Assembly (NCBI GenBank): GCA_012274175.1
Contig: JAAOZZ010000393.1
Location: 1-6,099 of the forward strand
Reading direction: 5' to 3'
Length of the DNA: 6,099 nt
Source of the DNA: Betaproteobacteria bacterium
GTDB taxonomy: Bacteria; Pseudomonadota; Gammaproteobacteria; Burkholderiales; Usitatibacteraceae
In this document: in pieces, positions 1 through 5,283 of the stretch
Layout: each line of letters opens with the position of its first letter
Numbering within the stretch: the stretch's first letter is position 1
Notes under the pieces: model-generated
Database searches by the model: none
Told to the model about the DNA's origin: nothing
The model's input: only the letters and a program-made list of their open reading frames with translations
Position numbers and translations under genes: made by a program

Positions 1-1591
1 CATTCCATTGCCCTCGGCGCTCTACGGAGACCGGCGCAACTCGAGCGGCATCGCCTTCGCGGACGAGGCGGCGAGCGCGCCGCTGCTGGCGGGGCTCGCG
101 CCGCTCGTCGAGCGCACCGACTTCGCCGCCGCACCGATCGTCTCGGGGGCGCAGCCCTCCCAGGGTCCGGTGCGGGACGTCGTCGACCCGTCGAGCGGAC
201 GGGCGATCGGCCGCGTGGTGGAGGCGGACGCATCCCTCGCGCGCTCCGCCCTCGCGGCGGCGTGCCGCGCGCGCATCCCCGCGGCCGAGGAGCGCGCGGC
301 CATTCTCGAGCGCGCGGCGGACCTCATCGAAGGCGCGCGCACCGAGCTGCTCGCGCTCCTCGCACGGGAGGCGGGAAAGACCCTCCCCGACGGGTTGGGC
401 GAGGTGCGCGAGGCGGCGGACTTCTGCCGCTATTACGCGATGCTCGCGAAGCGCGACTTCGCGTCTCCCGTGGAACTCGCGGGGCCCACGGGTGAGACCA
501 ACCGGCTCGCGCTCTCCGGTCGCGGTCCGTTCGTGTGCATCAGCCCGTGGAATTTCCCGCTCGCGATCTTCGTGGGGCAGGTCGCCGCCGCCTATGCGGC
601 CGGCAACGCCGTGGTTGCCAAGCCCGCCGAGCAGACGCCGCTCGTGGCCCATCGCGCCGTACGCCTGCTCCACGAGGCGGGCATCGCTCCCGAGGCGCTC
701 GGCTTCGTGCCCGGCCGGGGCGAGACCGTCGGCGCGGCGCTCGTGGCGGACCGGCGCGCGGCCGGCGTGTGCTTCACCGGGTCCACCGCCACCGCGCAGG
801 CGATCAACCGCGTCCTCGCCGCGCGCGACGGTCCGATCGTCCCGTTCATCGCCGAGACCGGGGGACTGAACGCGATGCTGGTGGATTCGAGCGCGCTCCC
901 GGAGCAGGTGGTGGCGGACGTCGTCGCCTCGGCGTTCGACAGCGCCGGGCAGCGCTGCTCGGCGCTTCGCATCCTGTGCCTGCAGGAGGAGATCGCCCCG
1001 CGCGTGATCGAGCTGCTCGCGGGAGCCACCGCGGAGCTTCGCCTGGGAGACCCGGCACGCCTGGATACCGACGTGGGGCCGGTGATCGATGCCGAGGCGC
1101 TCGCGCTGCTCGAGGCCCATGCCGCGCGCATGGACCGCGAGGCGCGCCTGCTGTGCAAGGCCGAAATGCCCGCGGCACCCGGCGGGACCTTTTTCGCGCC
1201 CCGCGCCTATGAGATCGCGAGCCTCGAGGGGATCGATCGCGAGGTGTTCGGGCCCATCCTGCACGTCGTGCGCTTTTCCTCCGCGAACCTGGCGAGCGTC
1301 GTCGACGGGATCAACGCCAAGGGCTACGGGCTCACCATGGGCGTGCACAGCCGCATCGAGGAGACGGTGGAGCTCGTACGCTCGCGCTGCCGCGCGGGCA
1401 ACCTGTACGTGAACCGGAACATGATCGGCGCCACGGTGGGCGTGCAGCCCTTCGGCGGCGAGGGTCTTTCGGGTACGGGGCCCAAGGCGGGCGGTCCCCA
1501 CTACCTGCAGCGCTTCGCGACCGAGCGCACCGTCACCGTGAACACGGCCGCGGCGGGCGGCAACGCCTCGCTCATCGCGGGCTCCGAGTAG
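1..1591 (+). CDS. putA: Bifunctional proline utilization protein PutA, C-terminal L-glutamate-gamma-semialdehyde dehydrogenase part (5' partial)
   Basis: The reading frame is already open at base 2, and the first visible TTG (base 8) lies inside a conserved stretch (LYGDRRNSSGIAF) that in PutA joins the proline dehydrogenase domain to the aldehyde dehydrogenase domain, so the true start is upstream. This half oxidises glutamate-gamma-semialdehyde to glutamate with NAD+, the second step of proline catabolism, in the cytosol at the inner membrane. Numbering from the TTG, I see the ALDH motif SPWNFPLAIF (oxyanion Asn182), ETGGLNAM (general-base-type Glu283), SAGQRCSALR (nucleophile Cys317), EVFGP (Glu412) and the PFGGEGLSGTG segment. 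It ends with the PutA C-terminal motif TVNTAAAGGNASL and only six further residues. The extra ALDH-like C-terminal domain of long PutAs such as the 1320-residue E. coli protein is therefore absent, which fits a short type A PutA. The N-terminal part, including any DNA-binding domain, is outside the window. A stand-alone dehydrogenase is less likely because of the linker and the C-terminal motif. Confidence 0.95.
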   Translation, partial: IPLPSALYGDRRNSSGIAFADEAASAPLLAGLAPLVERTDFAAAPIVSGAQPSQGPVRDVVDPSSGRAIGRVVEADASLARSALAAACRARIPAAEERAAILERAADLIEGARTELLALLAREAGKTLPDGLGEVREAADFCRYYAMLAKRDFASPVELAGPTGETNRLALSGRGPFVCISPWNFPLAIFVGQVAAAYAAGNAVVAKPAEQTPLVAHRAVRLLHEAGIAPEALGFVPGRGETVGAALVADRRAAGVCFTGSTATAQAINRVLAARDGPIVPFIAETGGLNAMLVDSSALPEQVVADVVASAFDSAGQRCSALRILCLQEEIAPRVIELLAGATAELRLGDPARLDTDVGPVIDAEALALLEAHAARMDREARLLCKAEMPAAPGGTFFAPRAYEIASLEGIDREVFGPILHVVRFSSANLASVVDGINAKGYGLTMGVHSRIEETVELVRSRCRAGNLYVNRNMIGATVGVQPFGGEGLSGTGPKAGGPHYLQRFATERTVTVNTAAAGGNASLIAGSE

Positions 1592-1599
1592 GCGCGGCG

Positions 1600-2304
1600 A
1601 TGCGCTTCGCGGCGAAGCTCGTCGAGGGCCGGCTCATCCGCCGCTACCAGCGCTTCCTCGCCGACGTGCAGCTCGAAGGCGGCGTGGTGACCGCCGCCTG
1701 CCCCAACACGGGTGCCCTCACGGGATGCAGCGAGCCGGGAAGCCGCGTGTGGCTCTCCGAGAGCGAGAGCGCCGCGCGCAAGTATCGCCACACCTGGGAG
1801 ATCGTCGAAGTGGGCAAGGTCCTGGTGGGCATCAACACCGGGCTGCCGAACCGGCTCGCCGAGGAGGCGATCGCGGCGGGCGCCATCGAGGAGCTCGCCG
1901 GCTACACGAGCGTGCGGCGGGAAGTGGCTTTCGGCGAGGAACGCAGCCGCATCGACCTCTTGCTCGAGGCGCCGCGCCGCAAGGCCTGCTACGTCGAGGT
2001 GAAGAACGTAACCTCCGCGGCCGCGGGGGGCGTGGCCCTCTTTCCCGATTGCGTGAGCGTTCGCGCCTCCAAGCACTTGCGCGAGCTGATGCGCCTGAAG
2101 GCGCGGGGCTTGCGCCCGGTCCAGCTCTACTGCGTGCAGCGCGGCGACGTGGACGAGGTGCGCCCCGCCGACGCCATCGATCCGGAGTACGGCCGCACGC
2201 TGCGCGAGGCGCACGCCGCGGGCGTGGAGGTGATGGCGTACCGCGCGAAGGTCACCGCCCGCGCGATCACTCTCGAGCGGCGCATTCCGGTGGTCTGTCC
2301 CTGA
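1600..2304 (+). CDS. sfsA: SfsA family protein (sugar fermentation stimulation protein homologue)
   Basis: This 234-residue protein has the usual full length of SfsA. The family has an N-terminal OB-like DNA-binding domain and a C-terminal PD-(D/E)xK nuclease-like domain. It was named for stimulation of maltose metabolism in E. coli, and its molecular role remains unclear. Visible landmarks are ACPNTGALTG (residues 33-42), GINTGLPNRL (78-87), RIDLLL with Asp119, CYVEVKNVT with Glu133 and Lys135, FPDCVSVRASKHLRELM (148-164), and the C-terminal GVEVMAYRAKVT (208-219). Asp119, Glu133 and Lys135 match the nuclease-fold catalytic triad. In the N-terminal motif the usual His before CPNTG is Ala and the Met after it is Leu, a small departure from the family pattern as I remember it. 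The ATG lies eight bases after the putA stop without a clear Shine-Dalgarno, which suggests coupled translation in a putA-sfsA transcript. A hairpin follows the stop. The family call is secure; a physiological function cannot be stated. Confidence 0.93.
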   Translation: MRFAAKLVEGRLIRRYQRFLADVQLEGGVVTAACPNTGALTGCSEPGSRVWLSESESAARKYRHTWEIVEVGKVLVGINTGLPNRLAEEAIAAGAIEELAGYTSVRREVAFGEERSRIDLLLEAPRRKACYVEVKNVTSAAAGGVALFPDCVSVRASKHLRELMRLKARGLRPVQLYCVQRGDVDEVRPADAIDPEYGRTLREAHAAGVEVMAYRAKVTARAITLERRIPVVCP

Positions 2305-2313
2305 ATGCCCGGT

Positions 2314-2350
2314 GGCGTTGAGCGGCGGCCATGCCGTCCGCTCCAACGCC
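2314..2350. terminator. Imperfect hairpin between convergent sfsA and barstar genes, probable bidirectional terminator
   Basis: Bases 2314-2325 (GGCGTTGAGCGG) pair with 2338-2350 (CCGCTCCAACGCC) over 12 bp, with C2343 as a single bulge. An inner CGGC/GCCG stem (2326-2329 with 2333-2336) closes on a CAT loop, with T2337 bulged. It occupies most of the 64-bp gap between two stop codons facing each other, which is the expected place for a shared terminator. Neither flank has a T-run, so it is not a textbook intrinsic terminator. It may act with Rho or protect the 3' ends. Confidence 0.55.
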
Positions 2351-2368
2351 GTTCCCGCTGCCCGCGAT

Positions 2369-2824
2369 CTACTCGGCTGCGCCGGACTTGAGCTTCGCCA
2401 CGCCCTTGGGCGCCTTCGATCCGGCGAACAGCACGATCATCGCGGCGTCGTCTTCCTTCCACGAGGCCACCGCGTCGCGCACGATCTCCACCAGCGTCTC
2501 GAACTGGTCGGGATGGGCTTCCAGCAGCCCGTCGATGTGGTCGTAGTAGATGAGGTAGCCGTCGGCGTCGACCCACTCCAGGTCGGTGAGGCATTCCTCG
2601 AGCGCGTCCCAGTTGTGGCCGAAGTCCTTCGGGAAATGCAGGGACATCGCCACGTGGATCAGCAGCTGCTCCTTGCGCGCGATGTTCTTGCCGTCCACGT
2701 GGAAGAAGGCGAACCCCGCCCGCTTGGCCGCCGACTGGACGGCCTTGGGATCCGCGCCCTGGGGCAGGAACCACACGCCGCCGCCGTGGGACTCCAGCAG
2801 GGACTCGATCGCCTCGACGGACAT
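2369..2824 (-). CDS. Barstar family ribonuclease inhibitor
   Basis: Barstar-fold proteins block barnase/RNase Sa-type enzymes by inserting acidic residues into the active site. The signature is FPKDFGHNWDALEECLTDLEW (residues 64-84; key residues Asn71, Asp73, Leu75, Cys78, Leu79), which aligns with the NLDALWDCL helix of Bacillus barstar. Asp35 of barstar is kept as Asp73; Asp39 is replaced by Glu77. At 151 residues it is longer than the 90-residue Bacillus protein, with about 38 more residues before the inhibitory helix and a tail after the last strand (AAMIVLFAGS, 127-136) that ends in KAPKGVAKLKSGAAE. There is no signal peptide, so it should stay in the cytoplasm. Its ATG lies eight bases after the stop of the ribonuclease gene on the same strand, so the two are almost certainly co-expressed. 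That makes the neighbouring RNase Sa-like enzyme the obvious partner. Pairing is inferred from position and family, not shown by the sequence. Confidence 0.92.
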   Translation of the reverse strand: MSVEAIESLLESHGGGVWFLPQGADPKAVQSAAKRAGFAFFHVDGKNIARKEQLLIHVAMSLHFPKDFGHNWDALEECLTDLEWVDADGYLIYYDHIDGLLEAHPDQFETLVEIVRDAVASWKEDDAAMIVLFAGSKAPKGVAKLKSGAAE

Positions 2825-2832
2825 GGCTTCGC

Positions 2833-3201
2833 CTATTCCCGTATGCGCCTGAAGTGGTTGTAGTGGTCCTCGGTGTAGTAGTACTCGCCGCCGGACCCCC
2901 AGATGATGCGCCGCGCGCCGCGGGTGCGCACGCCGGGCGTCTTCACGGTGAATTCGCGGTAGTACCCCCGCCGGCGCCTGGGCAGCGCGCCTTCGCGGTT
3001 GGCGAACGTGACGCCGTCCATCGCGTAGGGAAACGGGCCGCCCTTGCGGATCAGTGCCAGCGTCGCGCGCGCCTCCGGGGGCAGCGCGGCTTCGCGGACC
3101 TCGCCCGCGAGGACCGCGGCCGGTGCTTTCTGGGCGTGGGCCGCGGGGGCGAATGCCGCCAGGGCGAGGACCACGGCCGCCAGCACGGCGCGCGTGCTCA
3201 T
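2833..3201 (-). CDS. Secreted guanyl-specific ribonuclease (RNase Sa / barnase superfamily)
   Basis: This 122-residue protein starts with a Sec signal peptide (Met-Ser-Thr-Arg, a hydrophobic Ala/Leu/Val core, probable cleavage at AHA23-Gln24), leaving a mature enzyme of about 99 residues. The mature part matches Streptomyces RNase Sa closely: LPPEARATLALI (40-51), GPFPYAMDGVTFANRE (55-70), GYYREFTVKTPG (79-90), RTRGARRII (92-100) and DHY (112-114). Residues equivalent to Sa Glu41 (guanine binding), Glu54 (base), Arg69 and His85 (acid) are Glu70, Glu83, Arg98 and His113, so it should be active on RNA 3' of guanine. Unlike RNase Sa it has no cysteine, so no disulfide, and it is strongly basic, with four arginines (75-78) in the loop before GYYREF. 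The start was chosen at the ATG that overlaps the upstream TGA by ATGA: it gives a proper signal peptide, whereas an upstream extension would run through the previous gene. Export with a downstream barstar gene suggests a secreted or periplasmic RNase whose inhibitor protects the cytoplasm. Confidence 0.93.
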   Translation of the reverse strand: MSTRAVLAAVVLALAAFAPAAHAQKAPAAVLAGEVREAALPPEARATLALIRKGGPFPYAMDGVTFANREGALPRRRRGYYREFTVKTPGVRTRGARRIIWGSGGEYYYTEDHYNHFRRIRE

Positions 3202-3632
3202 GCGTCCATTCCCGCGCGGGCGCGCTTCGCGGCCAGCTTTTCCCGGAAGCGCTCGGCCACGATCAGGTGGCGCTCGTGGGTGCCCTCGCTGATGGTGTCC
3301 ACGCCGTCGTGTGCGTGCACCGTGAACACGAGGCGCCGGCCCTCGACGGAATCGAGCCGCACGCGGACCTCCACCGTGAGTCCCGGCGGGGTCGCCGCCA
3401 CATGCGAAAGCTCCACCCGCGTGCCCAGCGTCTGCTCGAGCGGCCAGTCGAGGTGGGGCTTCACGAGCTCGATGCACGCCCATTCGGCCAGCGCCACGAG
3501 GTAGCCGGTGGCGAACACCTTCGGCATGAGCTGGAAGTCCGCCGCCTCTTCGTAGATGCGCGGCACCGTCTTCGATTCGGGCACGGTGTAGCGGAAGGTC
3601 GCCTCGAGTCCCGCGCGCAGCGTCGGCCTCAT
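3198..3632 (-). CDS. FlK-like hotdog-fold acyl-CoA thioesterase
   Basis: The 144-residue protein aligns nearly without gaps, from memory, to FlK, the fluoroacetyl-CoA thioesterase of Streptomyces cattleya. Shared blocks include VFATGYLVALAEWAC (39-53), LGTRVELSHVAATPPG (69-84), SVEGRR (95-100) and AHDGVDTISEGTHER (107-121). FlK's catalytic residues Thr42, Glu50 and His76 are Thr42, Glu50 and His77 here, with Gly70 and Arg121 also matching. FlK Val23 and Phe33 are kept, but Phe36, the gate residue linked to fluoroacetyl-CoA discrimination, is Met36. I therefore infer a thioester hydrolase acting on a small acyl-CoA, with the natural substrate unknown and fluoroacetate resistance not supported. 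The start gives the same N-terminal length as FlK and lies four bases after the fur stop, with GAGG and AAGG stretches just upstream. Its TGA overlaps the ATG of the ribonuclease gene. A neighbouring acyl-CoA gene that would name the substrate is not in view. Confidence 0.88.
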   Translation of the reverse strand: MRPTLRAGLEATFRYTVPESKTVPRIYEEAADFQLMPKVFATGYLVALAEWACIELVKPHLDWPLEQTLGTRVELSHVAATPPGLTVEVRVRLDSVEGRRLVFTVHAHDGVDTISEGTHERHLIVAERFREKLAAKRARAGMDA

Positions 3633-3636
3633 GGCC

Positions 3637-4068
3637 TCAGCCTTTCGGCCGATGGGGGCACTGGGGCTTGATGCAATCGACGTACAGGTGCAGCTGGTGG
3701 TCGTGGATCTGGTAGCCGCGCTCGCGCGCCACCTTCTGCTGGCGCTTCTCGATCTCCGAGTCGTAGAACTCCTCCACCCTTCCGCACTGCAGGCACACGA
3801 GGTGGTCGTGGTGGCCGCCCTCGTTCAGCTCGTACACCGCCTTGCCGCCCTCGAAATGGTGGCGCACGAGCAGGCCCGCCTGCTCGAATTGCGTGAGCAC
3901 GCGGTAGACGGTGGCCAGGCCGATGTCGGAATGCTCGTCGAGGAGCTTCCGGTAGACGTCCTCCGCCGACAGGTGGCGGTTGTCGCTGTGCTGGAAGAGG
4001 TCCAGCACCCTCAGCCGCGGCACCGTCACCTTCAGGCCGGTGCCCTTCAGTTCCTTGGGTTCGGTCAT
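3637..4068 (-). CDS. fur: Ferric uptake regulator Fur
   Basis: Fur is a homodimeric cytosolic repressor that binds Fe2+ and shuts off iron-uptake genes. The 143-residue product has an N-terminal winged helix ([15 protein letters not shown] 11-25; recognition region [16 protein letters not shown] 52-67) and a C-terminal metal-binding dimer domain with HHDH (86-89), CLQC (92-95) and DCIKPQC (131-137). Ligand residues keep E. coli spacing shifted by one: His32, Glu80, His87, His89 for one site; His86, Asp88, Glu107, His124 for another; Cys92, Cys95, Cys132, Cys137 for structural zinc. I chose the ATG at 4068 (MTEPKELKG...GLKVT), which aligns with E. coli MTDNNTALKKAGLKVT; an in-frame ATG at 4080 would add MLHA and lies almost at the predicted transcription start. 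It is divergent from bamE and first in a tight minus-strand cluster. No clear Fur box is visible upstream, so autoregulation is not supported by sequence. Confidence 0.96.
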   Translation of the reverse strand: MTEPKELKGTGLKVTVPRLRVLDLFQHSDNRHLSAEDVYRKLLDEHSDIGLATVYRVLTQFEQAGLLVRHHFEGGKAVYELNEGGHHDHLVCLQCGRVEEFYDSEIEKRQQKVARERGYQIHDHQLHLYVDCIKPQCPHRPKG

Positions 4069-4092
4069 GGCGTGAAGCATACAGCGGAACGA

Positions 4093-4098
4093 TATAAT
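4093..4098 (+). promoter_or_regulatory. Consensus -10 box (TATAAT) of the bamE-dapB promoter
   Basis: TATAAT is a perfect sigma70 -10 hexamer in otherwise very GC-rich DNA, between the divergent fur and bamE starts. No convincing -35 is seen 16-18 bp upstream (sequences such as GCGTGA). A start site near 4105 would leave about 20 bases of leader before the bamE ATG at 4127. The ATG at 4097 overlaps this box and so cannot be the translation start if the promoter is used. Confidence 0.6.
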
Positions 4099-4121
4099 GC
4101 GCGGTCACCGCCTCGTGTCCC
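4094..4121 (-). promoter_or_regulatory. Candidate sigma70 promoter for fur and the genes behind it
   Basis: Read on the minus strand, GGGACA (4121-4116; four of six matches to TTGACA) is followed after 16 bp by CATTAT (4099-4094; four of six matches to TATAAT). Transcription would begin near base 4087, leaving a leader of about 20 bases to the preferred fur ATG. The -10 overlaps the opposite-strand -10 for bamE. The matches are partial, so this is a prediction only. Confidence 0.4.
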
Positions 4122-4126
4122 ATTCC

Positions 4127-4474
4127 ATGCGCCTTATCGCCTGCCTCATCGCCTGCGCCTGCCTCGCCGGCTGCGTCTATCGGATCGACGTCCAGCAGGG
4201 CAACTACGTGACCCAGGACCTGGTCGCGAAGCTGAAGCCCGGCATGACGAAGGCCGAAGTGCGAAACCTCCTCGGCACCCCCTTGCTGAACGACGTGTTC
4301 CACCGGAACCGGTGGGACTACTACTTCAGCGACGTGCAGGGCCGCAAGGCGCACGACCGCACCCTGCTCACGCTGCTCTTCGACAACGAGAAGCTCGCGA
4401 GCTTCACCGGCAACGCGAATCCCGCGCCGCCGCCGCCGCTGCATCCCCAGGCCCCGGCGCCCGTCGTGCGATGA
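4127..4474 (+). CDS. bamE: Outer membrane protein assembly factor BamE (SmpA/OmlA lipoprotein)
   Basis: BamE is a small lipoprotein anchored in the inner leaflet of the outer membrane, where it supports the BamA-BamD complex that folds beta-barrel proteins. The product has a short lipoprotein signal ending in LAGC with lipidated Cys16, then the family core VYRIDVQQGNYVTQDLVAKL (17-36; the QGNY block is diagnostic), KPGMTKAEVRNLLGTPLLND (37-56) and RWDYYFSDV (62-70). It ends in a proline-rich tail after residue 98, probably disordered. Its 115 residues are near the usual family length. I chose the ATG at 4127: the ATG at 4097 overlaps the -10 box, and a GTG at 4115 would give a slightly longer signal peptide and remains possible. 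The signal peptide contains a near-perfect 12-base tandem repeat (4133-4156) encoding LIAC twice. The TGA overlaps the dapB ATG. Divergence from fur matches the known fur-omlA arrangement in Pseudomonas. Confidence 0.93.
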   Translation: MRLIACLIACACLAGCVYRIDVQQGNYVTQDLVAKLKPGMTKAEVRNLLGTPLLNDVFHRNRWDYYFSDVQGRKAHDRTLLTLLFDNEKLASFTGNANPAPPPPLHPQAPAPVVR

Positions 4475-5277
4475 GCGCGGTGCGGGTCGCCATCGCCGGA
4501 GCGGCGGGCCGCATGGGCCGCGCGCTGCTCGAGGCCGCGGCGGCCACCGAGGGCGTGACGCTCGCCGCCGTGCTCGAAGCGCCGGGCAGCCCCTGGGCGG
4601 GCCACGATGCGGCCGAGCTCGGCTGCCCGCAGCGCGGCGTAGTTATCGGCACGGACCCGAAGGCGGCGCTGCGCGTGGCCGACGTCCTGGTCGACTTCAC
4701 CCGGCCCGAGGGCACGCGCGCGCACCTCGCGGCGTGCCGCGCGGCCCGCGGCGCGATCGTGATCGGCACGACCGGCTTCGACGCCGCGCAACTGGACGAG
4801 ATCCGCGCGGCGGCCAGGGAGATCCCCATCGTGATGGCGCCCAACATGAGCGTGGGCGTGAACGTGGCGATGAAGCTGGTGGAGACCGCGGCCCGCAGCC
4901 TCGGTCCCGACTTCGACGTCGAGGTGTTCGAGTTCCACCACAAGCTCAAGGTGGACGCGCCGTCGGGCACGGCATTGAAGCTGGGCGAGGTGGCGGCGAA
5001 GGCGCGCGGCGCCACGCTGGAGGCCTCGGGCGTGTACGGGCGCCATGGCGTGACCGGCGAGCGCAAGCCGGGCAGCGTCGGATTCTCGGTGGCGCGCGGC
5101 GGCGACGTCGTGGGAGATCACACGGTCTACTTCGCCGGTCCGGGCGAGCGCATCGAGATCACGCACCGCTCCACGAGCCGCGCGAACTACGCCCAGGGAG
5201 CGTTGCGCGCGGCGAAGTTCCTCGCCGGCAAGCCGCCCGGCCTCTACGACATGCAGGACGTGCTGGGACTCAAGTGA
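4471..5277 (+). CDS. dapB: 4-hydroxy-tetrahydrodipicolinate reductase DapB
   Basis: DapB reduces 4-hydroxy-tetrahydrodipicolinate to tetrahydrodipicolinate with NAD(P)H in the diaminopimelate/lysine pathway, supplying peptidoglycan. The 268-residue product has the Rossmann nucleotide loop GAAGRMGR (10-17), DFTRPEG (75-81), GTTGF (99-103), APNMSVGVN (123-131), the catalytic and substrate-binding segment FHHKLKVDAPSGTAL (155-169, with His156 and Lys160 matching E. coli His159 and Lys163), VYGRHGVTGERKPGSVGF (188-205), and a conserved C-terminus LYDMQDVLGLK. Length and motifs are those of an intact enzyme. The ATG overlaps the bamE stop as ATGA, so translation is likely coupled and both genes share the bamE promoter. 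The frame stays open far upstream of this ATG, but only through other genes and without DapB similarity. A palindromic repeat element follows directly after the stop. Confidence 0.97.
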   Translation: MSAVRVAIAGAAGRMGRALLEAAAATEGVTLAAVLEAPGSPWAGHDAAELGCPQRGVVIGTDPKAALRVADVLVDFTRPEGTRAHLAACRAARGAIVIGTTGFDAAQLDEIRAAAREIPIVMAPNMSVGVNVAMKLVETAARSLGPDFDVEVFEFHHKLKVDAPSGTALKLGEVAAKARGATLEASGVYGRHGVTGERKPGSVGFSVARGGDVVGDHTVYFAGPGERIEITHRSTSRANYAQGALRAAKFLAGKPPGLYDMQDVLGLK

Positions 5278-5283
5278 CGTGCT

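Noticed and set aside
1501..2346. 281-codon open frame on the minus strand over sfsA
   Set aside because: It is antisense to a full-length SfsA with all family motifs and has no recognisable domain; long antisense frames are expected at this GC content.
2369..3201. Interpretation of the RNase/barstar pair as a type II toxin-antitoxin or contact-dependent inhibition module
   Set aside because: The RNase has a simple Sec signal and no delivery domain, and its inhibitor is downstream and cytoplasmic. There is no large exoprotein, VgrG, PAAR or transporter gene nearby, so only a secreted enzyme with an inhibitor is supported.
2833..3483. Extended 216-residue version of the ribonuclease
   Set aside because: The first 94 residues lie inside the thioesterase gene in another frame and look like shadow sequence. 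The internal ATG at 3201 gives a clean signal peptide and an ATGA overlap.
4086..4104. Possible Fur box in the fur-bamE gap (GAACGATATAATGC region)
   Set aside because: The AT-rich stretch shares little with the GATAATGATAATCATTATC consensus beyond the -10 box, so no Fur site is claimed. A Fur footprint or ChIP experiment would decide.
4097..4126. Upstream ATG for bamE adding ten residues
   Set aside because: This ATG overlaps the TATAAT box, so it would lie upstream of the transcript start, and the added residues spoil the short lipoprotein signal.
3629..4444. 271-codon open frame on the minus strand covering fur and bamE
   Set aside because: It runs through fur in a different frame and through the divergent promoter, and its sequence shows no family features.
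3631..4470. Long upstream extension of the dapB frame
   Set aside because: The extra 280 residues are read antisense through fur and out of frame through bamE. DapB homology begins exactly at the ATG at 4471.
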